64,000 bases of DNA from Helichrysum umbraculigerum (taxonomy: Eukaryota > Streptophyta > Magnoliopsida > Asterales > Asteraceae). The translations under genes and the position numbers were made by a program. How positions within the stretch are numbered: the first letter of the stretch is position 1; each line of letters starts with the position of its first letter. Location of the stretch: positions 20,818,501 through 20,882,500 of the forward strand of contig CATIUR010000001.1 of the NCBI GenBank assembly GCA_949592205.1, in the 5' to 3' direction. Below, in pieces: positions 24,186 through 36,141 of this stretch. The notes under the pieces were generated by a model. The model saw only the letters and a list, made by a program, of their open reading frames with translations. It searched no databases and had not been told where the DNA came from.

Positions 24186-24354
24186 GAGTTATGCTAAATA
24201 GGTCTACTTAGATAGACCTAAAAGTATGCCTAATTTTCTGATTGGTTGATACTTTTCTCTCTCTTAATCTCATCCAATCAATTTTTTAAACCAACCAATC
24301 ACATCTTTAAGTCTATATTTAGTCTTACCAATTTAGGCCTACCAATCATTTTTC
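24186..24354. mobile_element. Short MITE, about 169 bp, with 9-10-bp target duplication
   Basis: TTAGAGTAA occurs at 24177-24185 and 24355-24363 (10 bp if the preceding C is counted). The ends are weakly inverted (GAGTTATGCTAAATAGG against GAAAAATGATTGGTAGG from the other strand). The duplication length fits Mutator-type insertion; the family is uncertain. Confidence 0.6.
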
Positions 24355-24363
24355 TTAGAGTAA

Positions 24364-24676
24364 TGACAAGCAATGATAGTCACTAGTCGATAATAGTTAT
24401 GTGTAGCATGTATAGATTTCTTAAAAGAGATAACAAAAGATGTGGAGCATGCTACGATATCATGTAGTTGATCGTAATCATACTTCGTTTATTTCATTGA
24501 ACTTATGAGTACATTTGTTTGGATAAACAACATTATTTTATTTAGTCTTATACTCTCATGAAATACATAATCTACAACTTTGACATAACTGTATCGAAAT
24601 TTCATTCTTCTGCTTTCTGTCTTATAATTGTACTTATAAAATTACTTATCTTGTAAAAGGTTTATCTAGACGATAT
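24364..24676. other. Unassigned AT-rich interval 3' of the TE-C gag fragment
   Basis: No reading frame or repeat boundary was recognised. Confidence 0.4.
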
Positions 24677-25021
24677 TTATCGCCTAGACTCCCGAAGTCG
24701 GTTTTCATTATTTGCTTCATCAGCTCGTATGAAACATTTGACTTGCGTATAGAGATCTTCTAGTGACGTAGGTGGCCGTGCAATTAACTGCTTAAAGAGC
24801 CTGCCAGGACATAACCCGCTAATGAAAGCTCCGGTTAATAAGCCATCTGATCGACCAGTCATGTGTAATGTTTCTTTTCCAAACCGATCCAAGTAGTCCT
24901 TAAGAGATTCATCTGATTTTTGTCGAATGCCCAAAATTTCTGCCTGTATTTTTTGGAATCGTCTCTGCTGCAAGAAATTGGCTCTAAACTTGTCTCGTAA
25001 TTGGTGAAATCCGTCTATGCT
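24677..25021 (-). pseudogene. TE-C: gag C-terminal fragment of a Tat-like Ty3/gypsy element
   Basis: The open frame runs from the TE-D junction to a stop at 24677-24679. It contains the late part of a gypsy capsid: LRDKFRANF, QAEILGIRQKSDESLKDYLD, FISGLCPGRLFKQL and RADEANNENR, a pattern usual in Tat/Ogre-type gags. The matching N-terminal part lies 13 kb away at 38138-38835 on the same strand and in a compatible frame across the ATGCT duplication. The gene was therefore one unit before TE-D inserted. No protease or pol of this element remains on the left. Confidence 0.88.
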
Positions 25022-26490
25022 TGTGACAATCCTCCATTTAGGGTATTAATCCTTTCTTAATTGCATGCATTACCTAGAGTAATTCCCTGATTAGTGAATT
25101 CAAAACGATTTTTATGTGTAAAGTTTTGTGAAACTTACTATGTGATACGTGACGTATTAGACTTGTAGTTATATGTATATATAATTACGTACGAAATGAA
25201 TATATTAAACTCGACAAACTGAATACAATATAGTTGGTGATACGAAATAATTAATAATTCGAAATTTTTTAATTACAAATATTAGATATTTATATTATTG
25301 AAATAATATAATAACTTATACGTTTTATATTAAATGTATCAAACGCGAATCATAAAGTTCCAAAAAGAACTTCAAAATACTTTTGAATAATTTTTGTTTG
25401 AAATTATTATAGAAAAGTATTAGAACAAAAATAAAACGGAAACCTTTAGACTGCTATTTAGGACGCGTTATACACGAACAGAAACAATTATAAAACGTAC
25501 CTAAAGGTCGAAAATAATAAAAGTATTTATTTTCCCGTTACTGTTTTAGTATTTGGAACATTACTTCAAAATATAAATTTCAAATTTGACTGAAATCTGG
25601 CACGCAATTTCACCGTACAGTACTTCTACTGTAACCAATTTTATTAATGATTTTAATAAAATATTTCATTTTTATAAATATCAATTATTAAGTTTAAAAT
25701 ATAAATTAAACTAACGAATAATTGATTGGTACACGGGGTACCACTAATTATACCTATACACGAAATTAACGGGTTAAAAATACCAACTAACACATCAATA
25801 ATGGAGAGACCAATTCCTGTTGAAGCCCATATCCTCGTTGAAACTCACTCCGTGTCCAAATAATATATACTCCCTCACCTACTGATCAAACACAACACTC
25901 AAACTACAATAATTCAATTCCCCAAATTTCCTCTCCATTTCTTATTCAATCGGAAGCAACAAGCAGAAGCAGGGCACCTTCAGCTCCATCAACAATTTAA
26001 TTTAATAACTTAAATAATAATAACAATAATTCCATCATTATCATCTCTATACCATCATTATCTTCACTGTGAGCACAATTCTTTCTCATTTTATTCCATA
26101 AAATCTTGTGTTATTAAGTTAATACTTTATTTTGTGAATGATTGAAACGTAAAGCGAAATGGAAACTAAGCAAAAACGAAAATGTTGGTGATGATGATAA
26201 TACACTTGGAAACCAAAAATGGCAATATGTATCAAAAGTAAAATCATATATAAATGGTAGGATCGAAAGTTTAAACTTTTGTAATTAGTTGTGATTTGTG
26301 GTTGATTTAATCTGTAAGAACGATTAGAACAAAACAAAACTAAGATAAATGCTTGTATATAAAATTTTGATCAAACGGCTGGTTCTATTCTTGCTGTAAA
26401 AGGGAGATGTGAGAGACCCTTATGGGTCTTGTTAGTTTTAATAGCAAACAAACACATAAATATAATTTGTTACATCTAAAAACTAATATG

Positions 26491-26565
26491 TAACACATAG
26501 CTTAGTGGTTAGATCGCTAGCTATTAAGGGAAAGGTCACAGGTTCGAGTCCTGTGACCTGTTTTT
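26491..26565 (+). ncRNA. tRNA-like Pol III unit in TE-D 5' LTR
   Basis: Box A TAGCTTAGTGG (26498-26508) and box B GGTTCGAGTCC (26541-26551) are separated by 32 bases. An oligo-T run (26561-26565) follows as a Pol III terminator. The T-arm has a seven-base TTCGAGT loop and its stem extends to ten perfect base pairs. The first seven bases do not pair with the 3' end, so there is no acceptor stem and it is not a functional tRNA. It resembles the head of a tRNA-derived SINE. Transcription is inferred only. Confidence 0.6.
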
Positions 26566-26615
26566 ATTTCATTTTCTGGTTTTTGAACAAATGGGTCAGG
26601 TGAGTAAATGTTAAT

Positions 26616-26853
26616 TGGGCCAAGTAAGTTAATTAGTTACTGGGCCTAATCTATTGGGCTAGATCTAACTAATATATAATGGGCCAAATGATGTTCATTT
26701 ATATTGGGCCAAAAACTTATAATTTGTTAATGGGCTAAAACAATTTAGTCATTGTAGTTGGGCCATACTAATTGGGCCGCGGCTATTGGGCCTCGTTATG
26801 GGGCCGAACTATTTGGACTTATTAATGGTCCAAACTTTTTGGGCCAAAGCCCA
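26616..26853 (+). promoter_or_regulatory. Array of about ten TGGGCY site II motifs in TE-D 5' LTR
   Basis: TGGGCC or TGGGCT occurs about ten times on the plus strand in 240 bases, spaced roughly 15-35 bases apart. One reverse copy (AGCCCA, 26848-26853) pairs with the last forward copy. These match TCP-factor binding sites. The array lies directly after the tRNA-like unit and is repeated in the 3' LTR. Confidence 0.65.
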
Positions 26854-26946
26854 ATGGATAAAACAATCTCAAAACGCAAGCTTAAATCGGATCATATCAA
26901 TATAGAACGAGTTACAATTTTAATGCGAACGATAAATGGATATCGA

Positions 26947-26948
<2 letters not shown>

Positions 26949-26994
<46 letters not shown>
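26949..26994. repeat. (TA)n microsatellite in TE-D 5' LTR
   Basis: About 46 bp of pure TA. The matching tract in the 3' LTR (35838-35897) is longer. Confidence 0.95.
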
Positions 26995-27000
<6 letters not shown>

Positions 27001-27189
27001 GATACGGCATTTGACAAAGTGTATTCATTTATATATCTATAAATGAAAGATGTTAGTTTACAACAACTATAATTATGTTTTTAAAACATAAACGACAACG
27101 ATAAAAACTACATATATATACGATTTAACAAAACTATTTTTATAACTACTATAATTATGTTTATGGAAACATAATCAACAACAATGACA

Positions 27190-27300
<111 letters not shown>

Positions 27301-28202
27301 GCGACTTTTATAATATAAGAATATATATATAATCAATGACGACAAATAATATATATATATTAGAATATATGTATTCAACTAATAAGTATATGTAAATATA
27401 TACTTGTACGCAACGATTATTTCAACGTAAATATCACCAACAACTAAAATGTTATAAACATCTCAACTTAACGATTAGTCCATATACTTATGTAAAGTAT
27501 ATTTAATTGTGTCTAGGTATTTGAGAGGCACGTTCGGACTACTGTGTATTACTATCTGAAGACTTGCAAACCGTGAGTTCACAGCCCCTACCTTTTACTT
27601 GTTTTAAATGTTTTTAAAACTAGGGGTGGAAAACATAGAACAATGTGCTGCTATATGCTACTTGATTTATATAATTGCTTAACATGCTTTTATACACAAC
27701 TGTTTAACATGAACACTTTCATACTATGATACTTGAACTGAATATATGAAATGATTTTTCATAACTACTTTGGGAATTAAGACAAAACAAATCTTGGTAC
27801 GAACCTAGGTTTACGTGAGGTAGTTGTAGTGCACATAAGTCCCAGTGCTTACAATCTATAACCATTAGCTAGGTGACTCTAGCCACTGAGTATACAGATA
27901 GTACTATCGATTTGACAACCCTCCCAGGATATAACTCGTTGGTCATTCCAACCACATCGACGGCAGTCGTAACGAGGAGTGTATACTTACCATGTTACTG
28001 AGGCAACAACAAAACACTAGTCGTGGTTTGGTTATAGTACTAGGTGTCGTACTTTAACTCTAAAGGTTTAGCTCACCTTAGAGGGATCGTAGTCTATATT
28101 TCCCACTAAACAACAAAACAACTACAACTTGATTTGGAAAGGAAATTTCCTGTGCATACTTGATTTGGAAGGGGTACTTCCTGTGATACACGATTACTGA
28201 TA

Positions 28203-28800
28203 GGAAATGTTTACTTGATTGTTAAACCTGTATTTCCTACAAACTATTTAAATGGAAATGTTTATTGGATTGTTAAACCTGTATTTCCTACACACTATTT
28301 ATTAGGAAATATTTACTTGATTGTTAAACCTGTATTTCCTACAAACTATTTAAATGGAAATGTTTACTTGATTGATAAACCTATATTTCCTGTGATAACT
28401 AATTGGATAGGTGTTCCTACATAACAATTTTAGAAATGTTTTCCCTTGAATGGAGAAACTTAAATTTCTTACAAAGTATTTAGGAAATGTTTATCATACT
28501 TGAATAGACCTGTTATTCCTACTAAACGATTAACTTGTATTAACAACGATTACTAAATTTCAAACATGTTTTGGAAAAAGGGTATTTTCCTGAAATTATT
28601 TATTTGGAACTATACAACTGATAGGAAAGGTTTACTTTGATTAGTTAAACCTTTGTTTCCTGCAAACTACTTTTTAGGAAATGTTTTTGAATAAACTTGT
28701 GTTTCCTACACAACAAACTACTTGTATCAAGAAAGAGGTTTCTTACAAACTAATTAGGAAATGTTTTCTTTAATTAGAATACTTGTGTTTCCTACTATAC
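28203..28800 (+). repeat. 51-bp hairpin repeat array in TE-D 5' LTR
   Basis: Four units begin at 28203, 28254, 28305 and 28356, an exact 51-base period. Diverged units follow to about 28800. Each unit can fold: GGAAAT pairs with ATTTCC, and inside that GTTTA pairs with TAAAC around a loop of about nine bases. Later units keep the GGAAA...TTTCC frame while the inner sequence varies. The first four are also in frame as a 17-residue protein repeat (VKPVFPT core), which I consider incidental. Confidence 0.8.
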
Positions 28801-29300
28801 ATATAAACATTATGTTTGTGTACATGAATGATTTATACAAAACCTGTGAATTCACTCAACATTCAATGTTGACGGTTTACTATGTTTTTCAGGGAATTAG
28901 GATCTCAGGTACTGCGCATGCATTAAAGGACGTAAGCTACCCAGACCATTTAGGATGCCACTTTTGGGACACTTGGATTTCTTTTGTATTACCAATCACA
29001 TTGGTTATACTTACGAAATCCCACTTTTATGAACTTGTGTTTATTAAAACTTATGTTGTTCTACAACACTACTACTTGTACGACTTTATAAGTCGTACCC
29101 TTTTGTAATAACTTTAACTATGGCATCTTAAATATATATATATGTTCTGTATGATCATATGCTCTGATACAGTGAATGCACTATTGTAACGTCAGCACCC
29201 CCGCTGTTTTAACTATTATTAAAAAGCTTCCGCTAATAGTCAAATGCTTCCGCTAAACTAATAATAAACGAGATTATCGATTTTGGGGGTGTGACAGATT

Positions 29301-29312
29301 TGGTATCAGAGC
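29301..29312 (+). promoter_or_regulatory. TE-D primer-binding site (initiator Met tRNA)
   Basis: TGGTATCAGAGC lies four bases after the 5' LTR end (TGTGACA). Confidence 0.92.
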
Positions 29313-29451
29313 CATTGGTTATAGCGAACTAGAAGTCTTTAAGTAACCTGAAAGCCATAGAGACCTAGACTATAGCCCTGGCTAGAACACTCATGCATTC
29401 ATACATTGCATAACTCTATTTCACTACGTAAATATTAGTTATATTACAAGT

Positions 29452-30580
29452 GTGCTTAACGAACGTCCTATACATGTGATCGACTCCGACGAGGAACCGC
29501 CTGAGCACAACTATAATGTCGACGTTGCGATTATCAACGAAAACTTAACGACTATGCCTACTCCAACATCCAACTTGACACCTGGTGTAGATGAAACAAC
29601 GAACATGATTTCGGAACCACTAAAAGGACTATCTATTAAGAAACTCAGGAATATCCATGCTACCTGTGCCCGAGTACAAATGCTAGAAGAGCATGCTCGA
29701 GTGGCCGAGAGTGTAGCTGGGGTCAGCATGATGATGATTATATGATAATAACTGTAGGAACGTACTTATCTTATATTCGTTAAACCTACGTAGGGCAGGA
29801 TGTGCCTATGTTGTACTATACTAAAACCTCTATTCAATGGATATACATAAATTCCATCACACTTTAGATGAACTCTCTAGAATGAACGTCTTCACTTCTT
29901 GCATGATATAAAGCTTAGTTGATTATATCTTGCATTCTTTGAATCACTCGACATCTATATCTGTAACTCTTGTATTGAGTTTGTACGAACCTGATCGTGT
30001 TAGGCGGTGATGAAAAGAAGTATGTATTTAGCATCATATAATGACGTCTGGCCAACGTGATTATATTATACTAGGTACATACGGGTGTTTCAAAATCGTA
30101 AGATGCGTAACGGGAATAGCAATAATCCTTCCTTATTTATTCAATAATTTAAACGAAATATTAGGAACGATCGACGAAACGTCGCACTTCCTACGATTGA
30201 AGCAATAGAAGAAATCATTAATTGACGAGTAGCTAAGCTATTGCCCGACAAGAGACGAGTCGTACTCGCAACAACGTCACGAAGATAGCCGACACACTGG
30301 AGTTAAAATTTATGGAAATCCAACTGAAAGAAAAAGCTCGGGAAATGTGAAAGACACCACGGTGGAGAGTGTACTATCTATGGTAACTGTGAGCAGTGGG
30401 GCCATCGAACCCAATATTGCTGAACCAACTCTATCAACCGAGCCAATGATGAGCGACAAAGCAATGGGTGTTTCGAGTGCGGTGACCCAAAATCACTACC
30501 GAAACAAGTGCCCAAAGCTCAACAATTGCAACAACAACAACCAATATGCCTCTATGATATTGATTCAAATGTCAATTTGA
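29452..30580 (+). pseudogene. TE-D gag remnant
   Basis: A 97-codon frame at 29452-29745 (VIDSDEEPPEHNY) is followed by sequence without a continuous frame. Two zinc-knuckle relics remain: NCEQWGHRTQYC near 30385-30420, with Tyr where the first Cys is expected, and CFECGDP followed, one frame over, by NHYRNKCPKL near 30470-30515. The capsid domain was not recognised, so most of gag is deleted or too diverged. No functional gag can be made. Confidence 0.7.
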
Positions 30581-30943
30581 GTTAGGTCTAGTGAAGTTAG
30601 ACCACTTTTAGACATTGAATCCCGTAGGTTAGACATCAAGTACACCCTAGAACTAGCCGATGGTAGGTTGATTGAATCAGGAGAGATAGTACCAGGATGT
30701 ACTCTAACATTGGAGAGTCATCCTTTCAAAATAGACTTACTACCGGTTGAGTTGGGAAGCTTTGACATCGTAGTCGGTATGGACTGGATGTCGAAGAATC
30801 GTGCAGAGATTGTTTGTTTTGATAGAATGGTACGTCTACCATTGTTGACTGGAGAAACTTTAGTGATACAAGGAGATAAGAGGACGAGTGCCGTTAAAAT
30901 GATTAATTGTTTGAAAGCTTGTAAATATCTCCGAAAGGGATAA
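30553..30943 (+). pseudogene. TE-D protease remnant
   Basis: Near 30553-30600 the active-site region reads DSNVN where family members have DSGA, followed by in-frame stops. The later part of the domain is clear in 30668-30943: LELADGRLIESG (starting a little upstream), IVVGMDWMSKNRAEI and LKACKYLRKG. A TAA at 30941-30943 interrupts the join to RT. The enzyme normally cleaves the Gag-Pol polyprotein and is inactive here. Confidence 0.82.
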
Positions 30944-30952
30944 CCAGCATTT

Positions 30953-32530
30953 TTGGCACATGTTGTGGAGAAGAAACCCGAAGAGAAACGCTTGGACGAC
31001 ATACCTGTAGTGCGAGACTATCCGGGAGTGTTTCCTGACGATCTTCTAGGATTACCACCTCCGAGACAAGTCGTGTTTCGCATTGATCTGGTGCCCGAAG
31101 CCGCACCAATCGCCCGCTCACCTTATCGTCTAGCTCCATCAGAAATGCAAGAACTGTCTACACAGCTGCAGGAGCTCTTAGACTTAGGATTCATCCGACC
31201 AAGCTTTTCACCTTGGGGAGCTCCGGTTTTGTTTGTCAACAAGAAGGATGGATCCATGCGGATGTGCATTGACTACAGAGAGTTGAATAAAGTAACTATC
31301 AAGAACCGATATCCGTTACCACGCATTGACGATTTGTTCGATCAGCTACAAGGATCGAGTTATTACTCTAAGATCGACCTTCGTTCTGGTTACCATCAAC
31401 TGAAGGTTCGAGAAGAGGATGTGCCGAAGACCGCGTTCAGGACTCGTTATGGTCATTATGAGTTCCTAGTCATGCCGTTTAGATTGACTAACGCACCTGC
31501 AGTATTCATGGATCTCATGAACCGAGTGTGCAAACCATATTTAGATAAGTTTGTCATTGTGTTCATTGATGTCATTTTGATTTACTCGAAGACGAAAGAG
31601 GATCACGAACAGCACTTGAAACTTATCCTCCAACTACTCGAGAACGAGAAACTGTATGCTAAGTTCTCCAAATGTGAATTTTGGATTAGAGAGGTTCATT
31701 TCCTTGGTCACGTGATAAATGATAAAGGAATTCATGTGGACCCGTCCAAAATAGAGGCGATCAAAAATTGGGAAGCTCCAAAGACCCCAACCGAGATTCG
31801 ACAATTTCTTGGTTTGGCCGGCTATTACCGGCGATTTATCGAAAACTTTTCAAAGATAGCTCAGTCACTCACCACCTTAACTCAGAAAGATAAGAAATTT
31901 AAATGGGGAGAGAAACAAGAGAACGCCTTTCAAATATTGAAACAAAAGTTGAGCACCGCACCGATTCTATCTTTACCTGAGGGAACAGAGAACTTCATCG
32001 TTTACTGTGATGCCTCACAGCAAGGCTTAGGTTGTGTTCTCATGCAAAACGACAAAGTTATCGCTTATGCATCTCGTCAATTGAAGATTCACGAAAAGAA
32101 TTATACAACTCATGACTTAGAGTTGGGAGCAGTCGTTTTTGCACTCAAGATTTGGAGACACTACCTATATGGTACAAAGTGTACGATTTTCACCGACCAC
32201 AAGAGTTTACAACACATATTCGACCAGAAAGAACTCAACATGAGACAGAGACGTTGGGTCGAATTGCTGAACGATTACGACTGTGAGATTAAATATCATC
32301 TGGGAAAGGCTAATGTAGTAGCGGATGCCCTGAGTCGTAAAGAGAACGTTAAAACTCGCAGAGTTCGAGCTTTGGTATTGACAATCCACTCGAATCTCAT
32401 TACTCAAATTCGTGACGCGCAACGAATAGCTATCACCGCTGAGCGCATGAAAGACGAATCCCTGAAGGGAATGGAGAAACAACTTGAAACCAAAGAAAAT
32501 GGAGTGTTATACTTCATGGACCGAGTTTAG
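30953..32530 (+). pseudogene. TE-D reverse transcriptase and RNase H, catalytic Asp replaced
   Basis: 525 residues: the RT entry segment (PYRLAPSEM, GFIRPSFSPWGAPVLF, MCIDYRELNK), palm (TRYGHYEFLVMPFRLTNAP), connection and RNase H (VYCDASQQGLGCVLMQ, TDHKSLQHIFDQ, ADALSRK). The catalytic motif reads FIDVILIYSK: codon 31571-31573 is Val where the family has the second catalytic Asp, which should abolish polymerisation. The frame ends at a TAG (32528-32530). It is otherwise open over 1.5 kb, in contrast with the rest of the element. Confidence 0.93.
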
Positions 32531-32563
32531 GTACTATGCAACGATGAACTACGCAAGCTGATT

Positions 32564-33295
32564 TTGGACGAAGCTCACAGGTCCAACTACTCAATTCATC
32601 CTGGTGCAGACAAGATGTACCAAGACGTGAAAGGTTTCTATTGGTGGCCTAACATGAAAAGAGACATCGCTACTTATGTCAGCAAGTGTCTAACTTGTTC
32701 AAAGGTTGAGTATCAAAAACCTTCAGGACTTTTGCAACAACCAGAGATGCCACAATGGAAATGGGAGCACATAACGATGGATTTCATCACAAAGCTACCA
32801 AAGACATCAACTGGAGTTGATTCAATATGGGTGATTGTCGATCGATTGACGAAATCAGCTCACTTCATTGCTATCAAAGAGACTGACAAACTAGAGAAAC
32901 TGGCGAAGATCTATATCAAAGAGATCGTTTCTCGACACGGTGTGCCATTGTCCATTATATCTGATAGAGATAGCAGATTCACATCTCGTTTCTGGCAATC
33001 GCTACAGCAGGCTTTAGGTACTCGACTCGACATGAGTACGGCCTATCATCCGCAAACCGATGGCCAGAGTGAACGAACGATTCAAACGCTTGAAGACTTT
33101 TTGCGAGTGTGTGTGATTGACTTTGGAGGAAATTGGGATGCTCATCTCCCACTAGCAGAATTCTTCTATAACAACAGTTATCACACCAGCATACAGATGG
33201 CTCCATTCGAAGCACTGTATGGACGCAAATGCCGATCACCACTCTATTGGGCAGAGTTGGGTGACAGACAATTATCCGGGACTGAGATTGTCTAA
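32564..33295 (+). pseudogene. TE-D integrase zinc-binding and catalytic core
   Basis: 243 residues. The HHCC region (HPGADKMYQDVKGFYWWP, CLTCSKVEYQKPSG) is short by a few residues after CSKV. The catalytic core is complete: ITMDFITKLP, SDRDSRFTSRFWQ and YHPQTDGQSERTIQTLEDF supply the D,D-35-E residues. The frame stops at a TAA (33293-33295) soon after YWAELGDRQLSG. The enzyme inserts cDNA into chromatin, but here it is isolated from RT by a stop. Confidence 0.9.
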
Positions 33296-33874
33296 GAAAC
33301 CACAGACAAGATATCTCAAGCACTCAACCGACTTAAAGCGGCACGAGACCGAAAAAAAAAAAAAGAGTTATGCCGATAACCGCCGTAAACCATTGGGGTT
33401 TTCAAGTAGGTGACAAAGTCCTACTCAAAGTATCACCTTGAAAAGGGATAGCACGATTTGGAAAATGAGGGAAATTGAACCCCCGATACATAGGACCGTT
33501 TGAAATCCTAGCAAGGATAGGTCCTGTAGCTTATAGGCTCAAACTACCGCAAGAGCTTAGAAACATTCACGACACTTTTCACATTAGTAACCTTAAGAAG
33601 TGTCTTCCTGACGAGACGTTAATTATACCTCCCGACGAAGTCTACATCGACTCAAGACTCAACTTTGTGGAGGAACTGATCGAAATATCTGACTCGAAAA
33701 TTCAAAAGCTACGCAACAGTCGAATCAAACTCGTCAAAGATCGTTGGAACTCGAAGCGCGTTCCTAAGTAAACTAAAAACACATGGGATCATCTTTTGAT
33801 TAAACGCGAGGATGAAATGCGAAAGAAATACCCTCAACTCTTCGAAAACGTGACCGAGACTCACGACTCAACTT
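33296..33874 (+). pseudogene. TE-D integrase C-terminus and chromodomain-like tail
   Basis: After a poly-A frame disruption (about 33353-33364) and stops near 33411, 33440 and 33467, the frame 33475-33771 encodes NPRYIGPFEILARIGPVAYRL, LRNIHDTFHISNLKK and a tail (QKLRNSRIKLVKDRWNSKR) matching the chromodomain-like end of Tekay elements. The remaining part of the tail (about 33772-33874) follows another TAA. Confidence 0.8.
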
Positions 33875-33897
33875 AAATCTCGGGACGAGATTTCGCT

Positions 33898-33911
33898 AAC
33901 GGGGGGGAGAA
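33898..33911 (+). promoter_or_regulatory. TE-D polypurine tract
   Basis: AACGGGGGGGAGAA immediately precedes the 3' LTR start TGTGACAATC. Confidence 0.85.
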
Positions 33912-35380
33912 TGTGACAATCCTCCATTTAGGGTATTAATCCTTTCTTAATTGCATGCATTACCTAGAGTAATTCCCTGATTAGTGAATTCAAAACGATT
34001 TTTATGTGTAAAGTTTTGTGAAACTTACTATGTGATACGTGACGTATTAGACTTGTAGTTATATGTATATATAATTACGTACGAAATGAATATATTAAAC
34101 TCGACAAACTGAATACAATATAGTTGGTGATACGAAATAATTAATAATTCGAAAATTTTTAATTACAAATATTAGATATTTATATTATTGAAATAATATA
34201 ATAACTTATACGTTTTATATTAAATGTATCAAACGCGAATCATAAAGTTCCAAAAAGAACTTCAAAATACTTTTGAATAATTTTTGTTTGAAATTATTAT
34301 AGAAAAGTATTAGAACAAAAATAAAACGGAAACCTTTAGACTGCTATTTAGGACGCGTTATACACGAACAGAAACAATTATAAAACGTACCTAAAGGTCG
34401 AAAATAATAAAAGTATTTATTTTCCCGTTACTGTTTTAGTATTTGGAACATTACTTCAAAATATAAATTTCAAATTTGACTGAAATCTGGCACGCAATTT
34501 CACCGTACAGTACTTCTACTGTAACCAATTTTATTAATGATTTTAATAAAATATTTCATTTTTATAAATATCAATTATTAAGTTTAAAATATAAATTAAA
34601 CTAACGAATAATTGATTGGTACACGGGGTACCACTAATTATACCCATACACGAAATTAACGGGTTAAAAATACCAACTAACACATCAATAATGGAGAGAC
34701 CAATTCCTGTTGAAGCCCATATCCTCGTTGAAACTCACTCCGTGTCCAAATAATATATACTCCCTCACCTACTGATCAAACACAACACTCAAACTACAAT
34801 AATTCAATTCCCCAAATTTCCTCTCCATTTCTTATTCAATCGGAAGCAACAAGCAGAAGCAGGGCACCTTCAGCTCCATCAACAATTTAATTTAATAACT
34901 TAAATAATAATAACAATAATTCCATCATTATCATCTCTATACCATCATTATCTTCACTGTGAGCACAATTCTTTCTCATTTTATTCCATAAAATCTTGTG
35001 TTATTAAGTTAATACTTTATTTTGTGAATGATTGAAACGTAAAGCGAAATGGAAACTAAGCAAAAACGAAAATGTTGGTGATGATGATAATACACTTGGA
35101 AACCAAAAATGGCAATATGTATCAAAAGTAAAATCATATATAAATGGTAGGATCGAAAGTTTAAACTTGTGTAATTAGTTGTAATTTGTGGTTGATTTAA
35201 TCTGTAAGAACGATTAGAACAAAACAAAACTAAGATAAATGCTTGTATATAAAATTTTGATCAAACGGCTGGTTCTATTCTTGCTGTAAAAGGGAGATGT
35301 GAGAGACCCTTATGGGTCTTGTTAGTTTTAATAGCAAACAAACACATAAATATAATTTGTTACATCTAAAAACTAATATG

Positions 35381-35455
35381 TAACACATAGCTTAGTGGTT
35401 AGATCGCTAGCTATTAAGGGAAAGGTCACAGGTTCGAGTCCTGTGACCTGTTTTT
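35381..35455 (+). ncRNA. tRNA-like Pol III unit in TE-D 3' LTR
   Basis: Identical box A (35388-35398), box B (35431-35441) and oligo-T terminator (35451-35455) to the 5' LTR copy. Confidence 0.6.
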
Positions 35456-35505
35456 ATTTCATTTTCTGGTTTTTGAACAAATGGGTCAGGTGAGTAAATG
35501 TTAAT

Positions 35506-35743
35506 TGGGCCAAGTAAGTTAATTAGTTACTGGGCCTAATCTATTGGGCTAGATCTAACTAATATATAATGGGCCAAATGATGTTCATTTATATTGGGCC
35601 AAAAACTTATAATTTGTTAATGGGCTAAAACAATTTAGTCATTGTAGTTGGGCCATACTAATTGGGCCGCGGCTATTGGGCCTCGTTATGGGGCCGAACT
35701 ATTTGGACTTATTAATGGTCCAAACTTTTTGGGCCAAAGCCCA
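35506..35743 (+). promoter_or_regulatory. TGGGCY array in TE-D 3' LTR
   Basis: Second copy of the array at 26616-26853. All forward copies are retained; one base is missing near the final AGCCCA. Confidence 0.65.
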
Positions 35744-35835
35744 TGGATAAAACAATCTCAAAACGCAAGCTTAAATCGGATCATATCAATATAGAACGAG
35801 TTACAATTTTAATGCGAACGATAAATGGATATCGA

Positions 35836-35837
<2 letters not shown>

Positions 35838-35897
<60 letters not shown>
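35838..35897. repeat. (TA)n microsatellite in TE-D 3' LTR
   Basis: Counterpart of 26949-26994, somewhat longer. Confidence 0.95.
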
Positions 35898-35905
<8 letters not shown>

Positions 35906-36094
35906 GATACGGCATTTGACAAAGTGTATTCATTTATATATCTATAAATGAAAGATGTTAGTTTACAACAACTATAATTATGTTTTTAAAACATAAACGA
36001 CAACGATAAAAACTACATATATATACGATTTAACAAAACTATTTTTATAACTACTATAATTATGTTTATGGAAACATAATCAACAACAATGACA

Positions 36095-36099
<5 letters not shown>

Positions 36100-36140
<41 letters not shown>
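36100..36140. repeat. (TA)n microsatellite in TE-D 3' LTR, short allele
   Basis: Counterpart of 27194-27299, about 65 bp shorter. Confidence 0.95.

Positions 36141-36141
<1 letters not shown>

Noticed and set aside
26491..26565. Functional tRNA gene
   Set aside because: The acceptor stem does not pair (the first seven bases do not match the last seven); kept only as a tRNA-like Pol III unit.
28203..28410. CRISPR-like array with 51-bp period
   Set aside because: There are no unique spacers between repeats, the genome is a plant, and the units are plain tandem repeats in an LTR.
28761..29108. 115-codon frame present in both TE-D LTRs
   Set aside because: Identity is explained by LTR duplication; no family motif and no sign of coding constraint.
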